Part shown: in pieces, positions 26,277 to 39,140 of the stretch
How positions within the stretch are numbered: the stretch's first letter is position 1
Layout: each line of letters begins with the position of its first letter
Source of the DNA: Glandiceps talaboti
Lineage: Eukaryota > Hemichordata > Enteropneusta > Spengelidae
Direction of reading: 5' to 3'
Length of the DNA: 64,000 nucleotides
NCBI RefSeq assembly: GCF_964340395.1
Contig: NC_135563.1
Coordinates: 21,288,151-21,352,150, forward strand
The notes under the pieces: model-generated
The model's database searches: none
Seen by the model: the letters and a program-made list of their open reading frames with translations, nothing else
Told to the model about the DNA's origin: nothing
Translations under genes and position numbers: made by a program

Positions 26277-27375
26277 TGTTACCATCTTTGCTGATATACT
26301 ATAGTATCAGATGCTGTGAAAAATGAATGTAGCTCAAAGTTTACGAAATATAAATAATATACTTTATAACCTCAGGGATTGAATATCATATTAGTTGATT
26401 TGAAAGTTGAAGTATCATCACTACGGACCCAAACATTTTGAATGTTGTGTAGATAAAATAACTTAACATAAACTTATAGAACGAATCACTTATGCCTAAT
26501 TTCCACATAGCAATGCCGATGTTATGACCTGTTGTATTGTTAAGTTATAGCCGTTCTTTGTTCTCTAATAATGATGAAAAAAGTATCACCCTTTGCATGA
26601 ACACTTTAAGGACACTGTTTAAACCTAGCGTTAAAACGTATACCGACGTTGTAGCGAGCCGATTTTCAAGAATGTTTTTTCTTCGAGTATAAATGAACTA
26701 GAGATCTTATTACAGCCTTATTGCTTGGCTATGAGGACACTAGTAGACGTCTATTACCACGAGATCTGTTATGCAGCAACTATTTACCAAGGCTAAAAGC
26801 CAAAGGAAATAATTGCTTTATAAAAACAGGAGTGGTAATGTGACGTCTACAAGTACCCGAATAAGGCCACACAATAATACTACAGCTAGTGTATTATCTC
26901 TTTATCAAGTTTTTAGTAACACATTCTCTGGCAAGTACTCGTTTATTCCAGAGTCAAAGCAAATAGCCATGCTACTGTAATAGTGCCACAAGGAATATAG
27001 AAAAATAATATTGCCCTATGTATGTAAATTGAGGTCACTACGATTCAATAATTCATACCATGTGATATAATCTAAGCCAATCACTGATGGCTATATGAAA
27101 ACAAAGTGTTCACTTAATCTGTACATAATTTGTATAATTATCTAAAATACCCGTCATCCAATGAAGTTTTAAAAGAAATAAGACGTTTATAATAACGGTA
27201 TATAGTTTAGAGTATGGACTCACGGTTGAAGTAGCATTTTATCGCATCAAAGCACATGAGGATGCGCCATATTCCCTTGCTACTGATCAGGGAGCAGACG
27301 TAGCATATGTGATTAACCAAATTGAAAGTAACTGACCCGTCACGATAATAGAGCATCTCGTGCGGCGTTCTCCCT
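26277..27375. other. AT-rich DNA, no feature seen
   Basis: No array, inverted repeat or exon-like signal is visible. Confidence 0.5.
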
Positions 27376-27489
27376 GATGTATGTATGTATGTATGTATGT
27401 ATGTATGTATGTATGTATGTATGTATGTATGTATGTATGTATGTATGTATGTGTGTGTGTATGCGTGTATGCGTGTATGCATGTGTGTA

Positions 27490-27526
<37 letters not shown>

Positions 27527-27592
27527 ATGTATGTATGTATGTATGTATGTATGTATGTATGTATGTATGTATGTATGTATACATGCATGCAT
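27376..27592. repeat. (ATGT)n - GT - (ATGT)n microsatellite
   Basis: Two ATGT arrays flank a GT-rich middle containing ATGC and GCGT variants. The frames through it are artefacts. Confidence 0.97.
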
Positions 27593-27671
27593 GGTGTATA
27601 TATGCATGTATGTGTATAATGGTAGTTTCATCAGATAACAAACATAATGAAGTCTATAAATGTAAAATGAT

Positions 27672-27908
27672 GATTAACTGTGTCCGTGGTTTACAGGATA
27701 CAACTAATATAACCATATGGACCACAAATGTTACTCATCACAAGTTTCACTCTGTACGAGGTGTGAGGTCCTGTCATTTATGACCTCAATTTATACAGGA
27801 ACAACTCCCAAATTAATTGTAATCGTGCACGGTAGAAAGGCTTTATTGTCAGAATTGTGCCCTTTTCATTTTAGAGTTTGCATATTAATTAAGTTTCCGC
27901 TTAGAAAC
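27672..27908 (+). repeat. Diverged dispersed repeat, copy A
   Basis: Matches 41076-41305 in the same orientation at roughly 70 percent over the first 70 bases and in patches after that. Shared patches include TGGTTTACAGGATA, GACCAC, GAGGTG, CCCAA.TTA, GAATTG and AGAAAC. The length of about 230 bp and the low identity suggest an old interspersed repeat of unknown class. A 64-codon frame here is not preserved in the other copy. Confidence 0.65.
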
Positions 27909-30499
27909 TAACTGACCCGACAAATAGAACATAACTTTGATTTTCTGTTCCAAATGAATTAGTATATGAGAAAAGGCGGGTCCGTGTTTATGCTCATTTA
28001 TTAAACAGTGTTTAGTTGTTGATATAAGATGAAACAGTTTGAAATAAGTATATTTCAAAACGTCACCACTGTGGCTGGAACCTTGTGATCACCAGGAGTC
28101 AGTAAATTTAATAAAATAACCACAAGCTGTTTGCATACCTAAGGTATGTCACGTAAAGAACGTACAATAGGCTTTGGTGTTATGGTAGAGTGAACATTGT
28201 AAACAGAATGGATCAAACCTGTTCTTGTGTCTAATCTAGATAGGGTTTTAATAATACGTCAGAAAACCGGATGAGCATGTTGATCATGTGACCAAGTTGC
28301 CATGCCGGTGAATGTGGACGTCATTGTCGCAGACGTTTTTGTTGATAAGTAGGGTTTTATTTGGGTTTCTCTTTCAAAACGTTCACAGAGTACACCACTC
28401 TAATCGTATTTGATTTGGACAGGTATGTATGTGTAAGTTTTACATGCAGTCCACTTGGGACTAATCTAATCCATGATTCTGACTAATAAATGAAATGATA
28501 AATACACTAACAGCGTACAAAAATAAAAGAAGACGTGAAAAAATAATTGTGTAATGAAAAAACAAACAAACAAACAAACAAACAAACAAAAACAAAAATA
28601 ACATATTACATATGTACAGTTCTTTCATGTATCTATATTTGAACTCATACTCGTGATTGGTTGAACTAATTAGCTTTAACGATAAAAGGTTTCATTAAAA
28701 CATGTGCATATGGAACTTGCACATACGTCAGTGGTGTCATCGTTTCTTATATAAGCAAAACCTTTAACGATGAAACCCGAATGTCAAAATAACATTTTCA
28801 ATGATATATCAATATCACATATCATCTACGTACGAATGTTAAGAAATCATCGTCGTGTTGGTCTGTGATTAATATCTAATTTTATGATTAATTGATACGC
28901 TTGCCCCATGGGAAGACCGTATGCACTCTTTATACAATGTAAAACCGTAGCTGTGTTTTGTGTACGCCCTTAGAGAAAAATAAATTGAGTTATTTTCTGA
29001 TGAAGATATAGTCACGACATCCTGTTTTTCTCAAATAAATGTTTTTGTGTCCGGATGTTCTTGAAATTTGAAAACTATTTTAGTAGTCCAAGTATATAAA
29101 AAACTGTTCTTAAAAGTTTATATCACTAGAGATATTTCCGATTTGGTTTCCTGTAACGATTTTGATGCAGAGGGATGCTTCAATCGACACAATACGTTAT
29201 ATTGCACTTAATGTATGCTTCTGTTGCCCTCTTGTCTAATAATTGTCCGTTTCTTTCACAAACATACATAGTTAACTCAGAATTTCCATTGTTAAGTTTA
29301 GTTAAATATTCTCTTTACTGAAGGGGTCAAATGATACCGCGTTTGTACGTTCAAATATCAGTTATCATATTAAAAAACTTTTATGATACTCTGTTGGTAG
29401 TGACAGTAAAACAGTTTGTATCAAATATTTTGACTGCTCCAATAATTTGGCATTTTGTTGTGTTTAGGTTCACAGAGAGTTCTTCGGATGGGTGACCTCT
29501 ATTTGTGTTAGTATTAAGGCAATGGCAAAATTACTTATAAGATAAACGTAAATATTTCTTTCTAAACTGTTTATGGATGGCTTGCATAAAAAGATTAAAT
29601 TCTCTTTTTAAGAAATTTGAAATATAGATTTTAAATAGGAGTAGTAGAGAATTACTTCGCTACCCAATTAACAGTGTTATTTTTACATGGCTCCATTTAT
29701 TTTTACATTGCTCTATTTTTTTTAAAAAACTATCATTAACATGAATGGGTTGGCTATTAAAAAAACACCAGTGATAGCAAATAATAGTCACATATACATT
29801 TTATAAGTCAACGTTTGGTCAAAATCGTGATGGCTTTTTACTTGTTTCGTCAATTGAGCATGATGTCGTGAAGGCACGACAGCAAAAACCACTACTATAT
29901 CTGTTATCTGGTAGGAAAACATCTACAGCTCCTAGAATCTCTTGTAACCTAGTAGCGCACCATCTGCACCCGAAAGCAGATGAAGTTTATATTAAAGCTG
30001 ATTGGCATGCCCATTTACTTTGCTTACGGCAATAAGCTAGGCAGTGGCAAATTTAGATGTCGTCGTATGCCACAGTATCATATTAACATCAGATCTTTAT
30101 GGAGTAATAACCTATATTCAGTACCAGCTTTTCAGTAGTATTGCATTCCTGCTGTTCGTGCCCCAAAGTTTACTTGAAATAATGATAGGTCAAATATTGC
30201 AAGTCATTCTTAGTAAAGCATTCTTATGTATTTAATCACGCCATGAATAATATTCAACTTCAAAAAGACGCATACAGCAATATTTTACATAAAAGTCTTT
30301 ATTACAGTCATTGTAGATTATCGACTTACTCGCCTTATTTAACGTATTCATTTGACCCACAATTACAGTATGCCAAACACCTGTCTCTATCGTTATATCA
30401 CGTAGTGAATATCAAGTGTTAAATGCCCATATTGGTAGAGTTTCCTTTTACAAAATGATTCTGATTTGACAATAAAAATAATTCCGAATTCAGGACAAC
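27909..30499. other. AT-rich DNA, no gene recognised
   Basis: Contains the AAAC array at 28557-28599. CTTTAACGATRAAA occurs twice in direct orientation near 28.68 and 28.76 kb. No exon signals are visible. Confidence 0.45.
28557..28599. repeat. (AAAC)n microsatellite
   Basis: About eight copies of AAAC with A-rich ends. Confidence 0.95.
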
Positions 30500-30700
30500 T
30501 TTATTGAGTGGCATTATATCCAACTGACTTGGTTTGCGTTTGCCTTAAGCTCAGTGCATTTATCTATCCAAGTATAAATTCAGAAATGGAACATTCAAGT
30601 AAGGGTCAGTCGGTCGATCGATGACGTCAAACTCAGATACTCTAGGCGTACCAAATCGACCATGTGTTCCTGCTAATGTTTCGAGGGAAAAGTTAACTTC
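30500..30700 (-). CDS. Candidate terminal exon with poly(A) signal
   Basis: On the minus strand a clean acceptor (ACGATTTACATACAG) ends at 30701. The frame starting in phase 0 at 30700 is open for 46 residues to TAA at 30562-30560. AATAAA lies at 30505-30500, about 55 bases past the stop. The peptide includes LAGTHGRFGTPRVSEFDVID and a Pro/Tyr-containing end (PYLNVPFLNLYLDR), with realistic composition. GC and CpG are raised over it. I do not recognise the protein. The signals fit the 3' end of a minus-strand gene whose other exons would lie at higher coordinates. None was found with confidence. Confidence 0.4.
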
Positions 30701-31611
30701 CTGTATGTAAATCGTTGAGAAATTGCTGCAACAGTAGTATTTTTCAATTTATTGTCATGTGAAAGCTGCAATTGGGGCTGTGGATTGACATAAACTAGTA
30801 ACTGTATTTTTATCAGTTATTTACAAAGACACTTCCCTCAAAGTGATAAACATTTGTTTTTATCTATCACAAATGAAATCATTATTTTTAACTCCTATAA
30901 TTAAGACAGTATACTTGAAAACTCATGTGACATGACGACTAGCCACAGTTAAATAATATTGTCAATGAATACACGCCATGGGTAAAATCAATGGAACCTG
31001 TGCACCGTCTTGTCGAGTCGTCTTGTCGAGTACAACGTGACTGAATACCAAATCCTTAAAATGAACATAATCAACAACTTGACTGTAGATGATGGCTTAC
31101 TTTATAAACCAACAGGAACCTAACAACTATACTGTCCACAGCAGGTCTAAATTACACCAATCATATGATAAGCGTGCGTTATGCATATTTGGTATAGTAC
31201 TAGCCTTCCCCTTGTCACAATTACAATACATACATTGGTCCTAAGCAATCGATGCATATCAGAAAAGTCGAATGAGGGGAGGGATTTTCGTTTATAAAGG
31301 ATAGGTGACACAATGCTAATTAAAAACATTGTTTTTCTTACAGTTCTTGACATTACCTACAATCACGTACACGTGTACTAGGTTTAGAAATCACATCTAT
31401 TTAACACACATTCCTTGAAAATGCTACTAGTTCGGATTTGCTGTATATTTCAAACTTTGACCAGTTTGTCCGTCATACATACAGTTATGCTTCGCACCTA
31501 TGCACATTTTCAAGGTCTAGCACTGACATTGTTGATAAGTGTTACAAGTGTTCAAACGCTGAAGAATAAATTAACCATTCAGAACAATTGGAGACTTGAG
31601 GTAGATAGCGA
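30701..31611. other. AT-rich DNA, no feature seen
   Basis: Only a 13-bp tandem duplication (GTCTTGTCGAGT-like, near 31.01-31.03 kb) is visible. Confidence 0.45.
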
Positions 31612-31636
31612 GACAAACAAACAAACAAACAAACAA

Positions 31637-31703
<67 letters not shown>

Positions 31704-31704
31704 G
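31612..31704. repeat. (AAAC)n - (AGAC)n microsatellite
   Basis: AAAC to about 31636, then about seventeen copies of AGAC to 31704. The junction of two tetranucleotides differing by one base mirrors the ladder at 57.8-58.1 kb. Confidence 0.96.
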
Positions 31705-33205
31705 GTCGAATAAAGTTATAATTGCATGGGGTGACACTGGATATAAAATGAAATGGAATGTATATGGAATTGTCGTACTTAAATATTAAGTGATAATCGG
31801 TTGACTGTTGGTTATAGATTAAGTCCTTGCGGACGTTAAAGATCTAGTAAAACACCATCTGGCCATTTTCACTTTAGTTGACATATTTCAATTATTGTAA
31901 TCATCAACAGTCTGAGCAATTTCATAGTACTCACCAGGGGACATAGATTGCATCTGGCTATTAAATGTAATCATAGAAGATAATATACTCATCGTTATTT
32001 AGGCTAATGTACACTATAGCACCGACTTTACTAGATTACTCTACTTGGAAATATCTATTTTGTGCTACTTGTCAATAGTACTCCTTTACTTGTAAGTGAA
32101 TACTTGTTGCTAATTGGTCAAATTTAATCCTGAATACTTGCCGCTAATTGGTTGATTAGGATAGTAGGAAATTATCTAAATTACTAATTATGCGTGCACC
32201 TAGCGTTTAGTCGACATGATATAAACGTACACACTGTATTTGATCGTTCTATAAAGGTTGTTTCCATCTGAAACACTCAATATCATGATTTCTTATAGAA
32301 ATGAAATCATAATCCTCACCTGGCAATAAGAAATGAGTTGATAGGCGTGACACAACTTGTAAAATGTACGATAAAGGAAATCAGGATATAAAAATTGTAC
32401 CAATGTGGAATGATAAAGAGTCATGCCTTGGAACAATGGCCACCAATGTGACAATTGCATTGGTCCACTCGACGGCAAGGGCAAACTGGACATAGTGTAA
32501 ATTGCTACTAACCTCATCCCAATGATCAGTAACTTTCAAGAAAAAATTGTCAGTTTCACAATCATTTTGCTGGTTAAAGCTCGATTGTTAAAGGGGTTTC
32601 ATATTCAGAACAGCAAATGTAAATTCACATTATTATGTAAAACACTATATGTAAGATGGTGTCAACATATGGTAATACTTTCATTCTTTGTGTTTCGCCA
32701 ACAACCGATCAGCTTGTTAGTGTACAAACCTAAAGGTAGTTTTCATAACCCTTGGTCTGCCGAAACGTAAGGTCAGATGTATAATCCGCATTTATGATAT
32801 TGGAACTAGAACAACGATGTTATAATCCGTGTCCATGGTAACAAGGAGTGCTTATCACCTTGCCAGCGTCACTATTGTAGAGCCACATAATGAACAGTTT
32901 CATTTACTCTTATTATCTTCGCCGCGTTGTTTATCTTTCCACCGGTGTCTATTGTATACATGGATTTTATATAATGGAGCATTGCAAACTTAGATGCACA
33001 ATTCTGTCCTCACACACGAGACATATATAGAGACCGAATCTATTCATACGATTAAGGTGAATGTTCATTGACATTAACGTAATAATCAGAACTTATTTAA
33101 TATGTACTGAAGCAAGTAATGTTGTTATCTGAAATTCAATAATGAAAGAAACTGACTATCATGAATACATTGTGTGTAGCCAACTGTAATTCATTTATGA
33201 CATAC

Positions 33206-33207
<2 letters not shown>
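31705..33207. other. AT-rich DNA, no gene recognised
   Basis: A short tandem duplication of TGAATACTTG then GCTAATTGGT occurs at about 32097-32153 (period 34). A 26-codon Cys-containing frame near 32.81-32.89 kb was not called. Confidence 0.45.
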
Positions 33208-33250
<43 letters not shown>

Positions 33251-33253
33251 TAG

Positions 33254-33345
<92 letters not shown>
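33208..33345. repeat. Long (AT)n microsatellite
   Basis: About 138 bases of AT dinucleotide with two short interruptions near 33250-33264. Fully self-complementary, so it can fold back on itself. Confidence 0.97.
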
Positions 33346-33346
<1 letters not shown>

Positions 33347-33531
33347 CGTTTGTGTGCGCGCCTGTGGATGTATATGTAATTAAACATGTATAGAATATGG
33401 AATATATATCAAATTATAATGTCATACCATACAGAGTATTACCTAATGGTTGATTTCATAAAATGTAGTCATTATAACTTGCCTATAGTCAATTCATACT
33501 ATAGTATAAGAGTGTGCACATATTTTTGAAA

Positions 33532-33723
33532 ATGGATTTAGGAGCGGCTCACATTTTATTTAGACTCATTGTAGTAGCTTTCTTTGCATTGTTTTGTGAT
33601 TTTGGCGTCTCGTCGCTGCCCACTGGTGCAATGTCCCATTGCTGCTACGTGCCAACTTTGCCGCCGTTTTACTGTAATTCGATCAGCACATATCAGTCAA
33701 ATTGCTACCCTTACGGGAGGTAA
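33532..33723 (+). CDS. Small secreted cysteine-containing peptide, or first exon
   Basis: A 63-codon frame from ATG at 33532 to TAA at 33721-33723. Residues 12-22 are a hydrophobic core (LIVVAFFALFC) after a short polar start, as in a signal peptide, with possible cleavage after V-S-S at 26-28. The remainder holds four cysteines spaced CC-x9-C-x9-C (37, 38, 48, 58) and ends Pro-Tyr-Gly-Arg, a C-terminal amidation-type ending. GC is raised. Alternatively the frame is a first exon, because its end overlaps a donor-like GGGAG|GTAAAA at 33719/33720. A TATA-like TATAAG lies only ~25 bases upstream, too close to be this ORF's own promoter. No family is recognised, and both chance and a decayed gene are possible. 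Confidence 0.33.
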   Translation: MDLGAAHILFRLIVVAFFALFCDFGVSSLPTGAMSHCCYVPTLPPFYCNSISTYQSNCYPYGR

Positions 33724-33931
33724 AAACGAGTGTGGCGGCACTAGTGTCACAAGCTTTTGTGTAGGTGTCATATCATATATCGTCATTACAATATAAAAAC
33801 TTCGTAAATACCACACTTGACTGTCTTGGTTTCTTCCTGTTTGACAAGGTGTTGATTTCATCAAGTACTTGTATTGCACACACGTGATGGTCATTGATGT
33901 AGTGTGAAGTCATTAAAAGCTCAAACATTTG

Positions 33932-33934
<3 letters not shown>

Positions 33935-34016
<82 letters not shown>
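33935..34016. repeat. (GA)n microsatellite
   Basis: Pure GA dinucleotide of about 41 copies. Confidence 0.98.
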
Positions 34017-34019
<3 letters not shown>

Positions 34020-37000
34020 ACTTAATGCAAAAGAATAAGAATGTTATAAGTCGTTACTCGGAGTTTCACACGATCATCAGGCAACTGATAAAATTAGGAT
34101 TGTCAAGGTCGATATGTACACAGAAATATTTGTGTATATATTGCGAAACAAGATAGTCGAACTAAACTATTCCTTACGGAGGTTTACTTGTATAGTTGGC
34201 GAGGGAATTTTACTTTCATGGCGACATTTGGAGACTAATACAGATATTTTGTTCTGTAGCATGCTCTTATCAGCATTGATTATACATAGTTGTCTCAGGT
34301 CAATATAGATTACAACGTTTCTTGTTATTTATGTAAGCAGCCACGTGCACGATGATATCACACTCAATATGATATGGTCGGTTCCTTTCCATCAAATTCC
34401 AGAGTTGTTTGGATAGCTCTATGCTATACTGGAGCATATACAGAAGAGTTGCCACCAGTGGCATATGATTTTACTACAGTGGCCATGTTATGGGTCAGCA
34501 TCCCTTAACAGTATTTTTAAGTTATCTCCTGACAGAGATGGTTTCCAAAACGTTTATACCATGATTTCTGTTAACTATACACTGAGTTGATGAAAATCAA
34601 AATTCAGAATCAATTTTGTCCAATCAGTGACTGTCCCAGATCTTGTCAGTGGCCATGTTGCTTCTTACAATTGGCGACATTATATTTTCCCATACTCTGC
34701 TGGGGGGGGGGGGGGCGCTATGCAATCATGGTCAGCGGCAAGAAGGTGGGTAACCGAGACTACAAATGAACAAGTTATCTTTCCGTTGAAATGACTAAAA
34801 CGTTAGCTTGAGATATGTTAGTATTTGAAACTAATTTGTTAACAACCGTTTTAGCAGATCTATGTGTTTGACAAAGCAATGTTCTGTAATGATATGAAGA
34901 AGGTATTTGGCAGAAAACAGATACTTACAAATGTTCATTGCGTGTTATGCAGAATTGAGTAACAGATTCAACTAATTGGGTGTAATACGGTAAACCAGTA
35001 GCGAGATGATAACTGAATATCAATGAATGAAAGATCTGTATTACTTTTTAATGATGTTCTGTATAATACATGCTTCTTATACGGCATTTCCCCTGGCAAT
35101 TACTTAGTCTTTTATGTAATTTTAAACTCAGATGGCGTATTATGTATGGTTATGTGATCCGTGCTTGATAGCCCAACATTCTATACCGTTACGAGGCAAG
35201 CCGTTTAATCTTGAACACATCGCTATCTTTTGATATTTAATTGGTGGATGTCCGCACGAAATGCAGAAAGTAATTCGATATTGTAACCAAAGAGAAGGCG
35301 CTTGCGTTTGAATTCAATTGCAAAATATCTGTTCAAAATATTCCATGGAGAATTTAGAAGATTATATAATTTAACTTCGGCTAGATTACCTGGATGAGAC
35401 TGATATTTCTTCTACATCTTAGGATGAGTTGGATGATATTTAAACTTCTATGGTTAGCAAAGTCTCGAGGGCAATGTTGTCGCTTTAGATAGGGTGATGA
35501 ATATATGGCTAAAAACCTCTTATCATCTTTCTCTCTGTTTCTCACGTAGCTGCCAGTATTTCTTTTAACTCTCAGATCTCCGTGTAAATGTCGAGCCATA
35601 TGGGAAAAATGCTTTTGAAGATATTAAAGTGAATATTCTTAACAGTAGCAGGCGAGGCTGACAACAATTATACAATCAACCTTGTTATGTATATGACCAT
35701 TAGTGTGACACTTGAGTCGAATAAGCAGATGGTCTGTCTACAGTTGTATTGTAACGTGTCCATCCCATTCTTTATGTTTGAAACTCACTGAATTGAAAAG
35801 AAGTGATGTAGCAGATCAGTATGGTTTCATGAGTGGTTGATAATTCGTCAAATCGTACGAACTGTCGGTTGTTTTTCAAAGCAAGGTAACGCTACATTCT
35901 GTTCAGTTAAGGGTATTAACCATCTTCTTATTGACCTGTTTGATAAAAAGCTACATATGGAGAACAGTATCAAATTTTCAGTTTCTCTCCGGTAAATCCC
36001 TGGGAGGACTGGCCTTCAGAGGTGGTAGGAATGTTCTACAAACGTTCAAAGTTGGTTCATTACATTCTTTCCTAGTAGGGTTGTCCTTCCCCTATTTGCC
36101 CGCATAGTTATCATGATTGTGCATACCCTTGAAATCGTTCGAGAATACATCCAAAAAGGTACAGGCGAAAATGGTATTGTAGGTCAAGAAAAATAGTTTA
36201 CATAATTAACAACAATATGACCCACTTCGTATTTCCGGAAAATATGTTAGATTGGACAACATATAATAAATATACCCCAGTATTTTTCACATCCGTCACT
36301 ACTAACGACTAGTCTAGTATTCTGAAGCATGGTAACAGCGTATTCTGCATTCATGTGGCGTCCTCACCCACCACACTATGCTGTCATTGATTCTAACCAA
36401 AATATATGACATTTAAAAGCATTTGATACTAACGTTTGATGCTAAAGTAAAAAAGAACAGATGTAACGCTAACCAATATACCAACTGTTGCAATTACTGC
36501 ATCTTCAACTGTTTTTGTATATAACATTGAATTGCAATACGTTCTCGATTAATATCATAGTTCTTAGTAAGAAGACTTTAAAATAGTATTTCTAGGAGGT
36601 ATGTTAGTCTCTCCACGGGCTTGGACAATGTATTGTGTTTGGATAAACGTAATGAGAATAATAATAGTATAATAATAACGGTTTAATTCCAAATTTTGTG
36701 ACCCAATGGTCAAATTACGATTGTTACATCAATTTAAAAACACACAAAGGACAAAGACACTGCTGGTAACTAAAAAATGTGGTAATATGACAAATAAAAA
36801 AAATTGCAATGACGAGACACACTAGAGACAATGACTGTTTTGCAACAAATTGACACAGTAATTAACTGAACTGAGTTCTTTCCGTTTAGTTCTTACTTCA
36901 AAGTTCGTGACATTACGATTTTATTGTTCTGAATGTTCCGAATCTTTTGATTCTGTAGCTTAATCAAGTCCTTCAAAAAGACAGCTTGAAGGACTTTGAC

Positions 37001-37519
37001 ATTAATGCAGTAAATGTTTTCCAATCCTTAGTGAATGCTAGCCGCAGCGACAGGCAAGAATTTATATTCACATCTCATTAATGCAGCGTCAGCCAAGTTC
37101 TATAATAGGTTTATACTTATAGTTGCTTGACGCCAGGAAGCTGGCGAAAGGAAATGGGAAGCCTAAGATGCATACGTGAATCTTGCTTGTGGTTAGCTTT
37201 TTTTTATAAACGATCTCTGTGACTTAACTGTCCAAGCAATTTATTTTTAATAAAAGATCAAAGTCAACGACGTCGTACCTTTGAAGTTTAGCAAGAATGA
37301 AAAAAGTCGAGTTATACGGAAAAAAAGGATTTCAGTGCATAAAATGTGTACGTGTAAAATTATAAGAAAAAAAGACATGCAAAGGAATATTTCATAATAC
37401 TTAAATCATACTTCAGAATAATTCCTGCAATTTACAGCGTTTTGCAGTAATAACTAACACTTAAATATTTCAGTTAAAACCACACTGATCATTACAATAA
37501 AAGAATTGTTGGTTTAAAT
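34017..37519. other. AT-rich DNA with minor structures
   Basis: Holds a run of 14 G at 34702-34715 and a perfect hairpin at 36966-36996. No supported exon is seen, and the 60-75 codon frames here lack other evidence. Confidence 0.45.
36966..36996. repeat. Perfect 11-bp hairpin
   Basis: AAGTCCTTCAA at 36966-36976 pairs exactly with TTGAAGGACTT at 36986-36996 around a 9-base loop. There is no T run or longer stem, so a precursor RNA is not claimed. Confidence 0.6.
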
Positions 37520-37521
37520 AC

Positions 37522-37692
37522 ACTTTTTGTCATAAAACCTTAGCATTTGGGTGTTTGAGACACACACAATTCTTGTTTGAGACACACACAATCCTTGTTT
37601 GAGACACACTGAATCCTGGTCATAAGAGCTTAGCATTTGACGTTTTATGCTACAATTTACTCTAACACAGAACACATCAAAAGATGCGTTAG
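37522..37692 (+). repeat. Left terminal inverted repeat
   Basis: Contains TTGAGACACACACAAT-type sub-repeats, CATTTG, CAATTTACTCT and ATCAAAAGATGCG in order. All recur inverted in the right terminus. Confidence 0.85.
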
Positions 37693-38005
37693 TCGGAGGT
37701 GACATCTTCAAAACATCCTACTTTACACACTGTTACAATTTCATGTGGTGTCTAAGACACACTAACTTCTGGTCTGTCGAACAGAGTAAATTGTTGACAT
37801 TAAGTCTCAAATGCTAAGCATTTATGACCATCAAAAGATGCCGCTTTCAACGATGAAGAGAGCACTCGAGCAGTCAGTACACGTATACGCGATGTCCAGT
37901 GTTTTCGGTGACCATCCCGCTTTCCACTGATGTTTCTCGTGTCTCCTTTTTCACCCCTCTCTCGCTGTGTCTTTTCGTAGAGTACGTACGTCCAGTGTCT
38001 GTATC

Positions 38006-38103
38006 ACCCCAATATGTAATAATCAACCCAATATGTAATACTAACCCAATATGTAATAACACCTTAACCCAATATGTAATACTAACCCAATATGTAATAA
38101 CAT
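38006..38103. repeat. AACCCAATATGTAATA minisatellite
   Basis: Five copies of CCCAATATGTAATA separated by 3-9 variable bases, inside the TIR element. Confidence 0.93.
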
Positions 38104-38367
38104 CTTCAATGATTCTTCATCCAAATTAGATGGTACTCTGCTGTGATAGTAGTCCTGCTTGCATATGGAGTAAGTCGTCCCTTGAGCGAAACGCGTACAC
38201 CGTCTGCGAGCATGACTACCGTGAAAGTGACTCTTCAAAATCGCAGTATCACAATTTACGACCTGTTATGGATGTTTCGCATCTTGTCGGCTATCTAGGT
38301 CGTGGAATCATAAAAAGGGGGTACTTTTTCAGATCACCCTCCGAGAATATGGGTACGATGCCCCATT

Positions 38368-38456
38368 TCTCTCTCTCTCTCTCTCACTCACCCACTCACT
38401 CACTCACTCACTCACTCACTCACTCACTCACTCACTCACTCACACACACCCACTCA
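38368..38456. repeat. CT / (CACT)n microsatellite
   Basis: A CT run followed by about fifteen CACT copies with one CCCA-type interruption and a CA tail, inside the TIR element. Confidence 0.95.
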
Positions 38457-38902
38457 AGGAACTTCCCCGACGAAGGCCCAGGGAGAAAGGTCACGTAATC
38501 CAGGACCATGTGCAGTGTATGGATTAGGTGTCGTTGAAGGTATAGCTCTGGAGTTATACGCTACGGGGTTTTGACGCGACATGTGGAAACCCGTAGCATA
38601 GAATTCAAGAGCTAGTTGAAGGTAAAACCTCCTGGATTTCGGAAATAAGGGAGTTTTTGAAGTGATTTTCTCCCAGATTCACTATATAAAAAAAAAGGGG
38701 GGGGGTTCTTTTTCATTGAAATATTAACTGGAAATGGGGTACATATGAAATTTTGCTAACAAGCCGGGGTACCCACCCATCCATGATCGAGCGACTGACA
38801 CCGCTGGGGCGTCGGAGAGTCAGAATTGTATGGGGTGTTGGTCACCGAAAACACCCGTCGTGTAGACTACCCGAACTGTCAATCCGTGTTGACGCCGGTT
38901 GC

Positions 38903-39065
38903 TTTGATGTGTGCTGTTTTAGAGTAAATTGTTGCAGAAAATGCCCAAATGCTAAGCTCTTATGACCAGGATTCAGTGTGTTTCGAACACCTCAATTCTG
39001 GTCATAAGACCTTAGCATTTGGTTGTTTTCTGCAACAATTTACTCTAAAACAGAAGACATCAAGG
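38903..39065. repeat. Nested ~70-bp-arm palindrome
   Basis: TTTTAGAGTAAATTGTTGCA followed by AAATGCTAAG and TTATGACCAG is mirrored around about 38984. The arms are near-identical to the inner part of the element's own termini, so this looks like a second, smaller fold-back copy inserted in or derived from the larger one. Confidence 0.85.
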
Positions 39066-39140
39066 GTTCCGTCAATGAGAGTTGATGCAGACACAAGTTG
39101 GCGTGGTTTCGACTGGAGTGTTTGTTTTGTAGCGTGGAAC

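Noticed and set aside
26091-26294. Pro/Cys/Gln-rich ORFs on both strands
   Set aside because: Open only because the GC-rich minisatellite lacks stop codons.
33208-33345. Promoter or origin based on AT richness
   Set aside because: Pure AT microsatellite with no adjacent gene start.
33929-34156. Arg-Glu and Leu-Ser dipeptide frames through GA arrays (also 45.5-45.8 and 53.1-53.4 kb)
   Set aside because: Repeat artefacts with no flanking exon signals.
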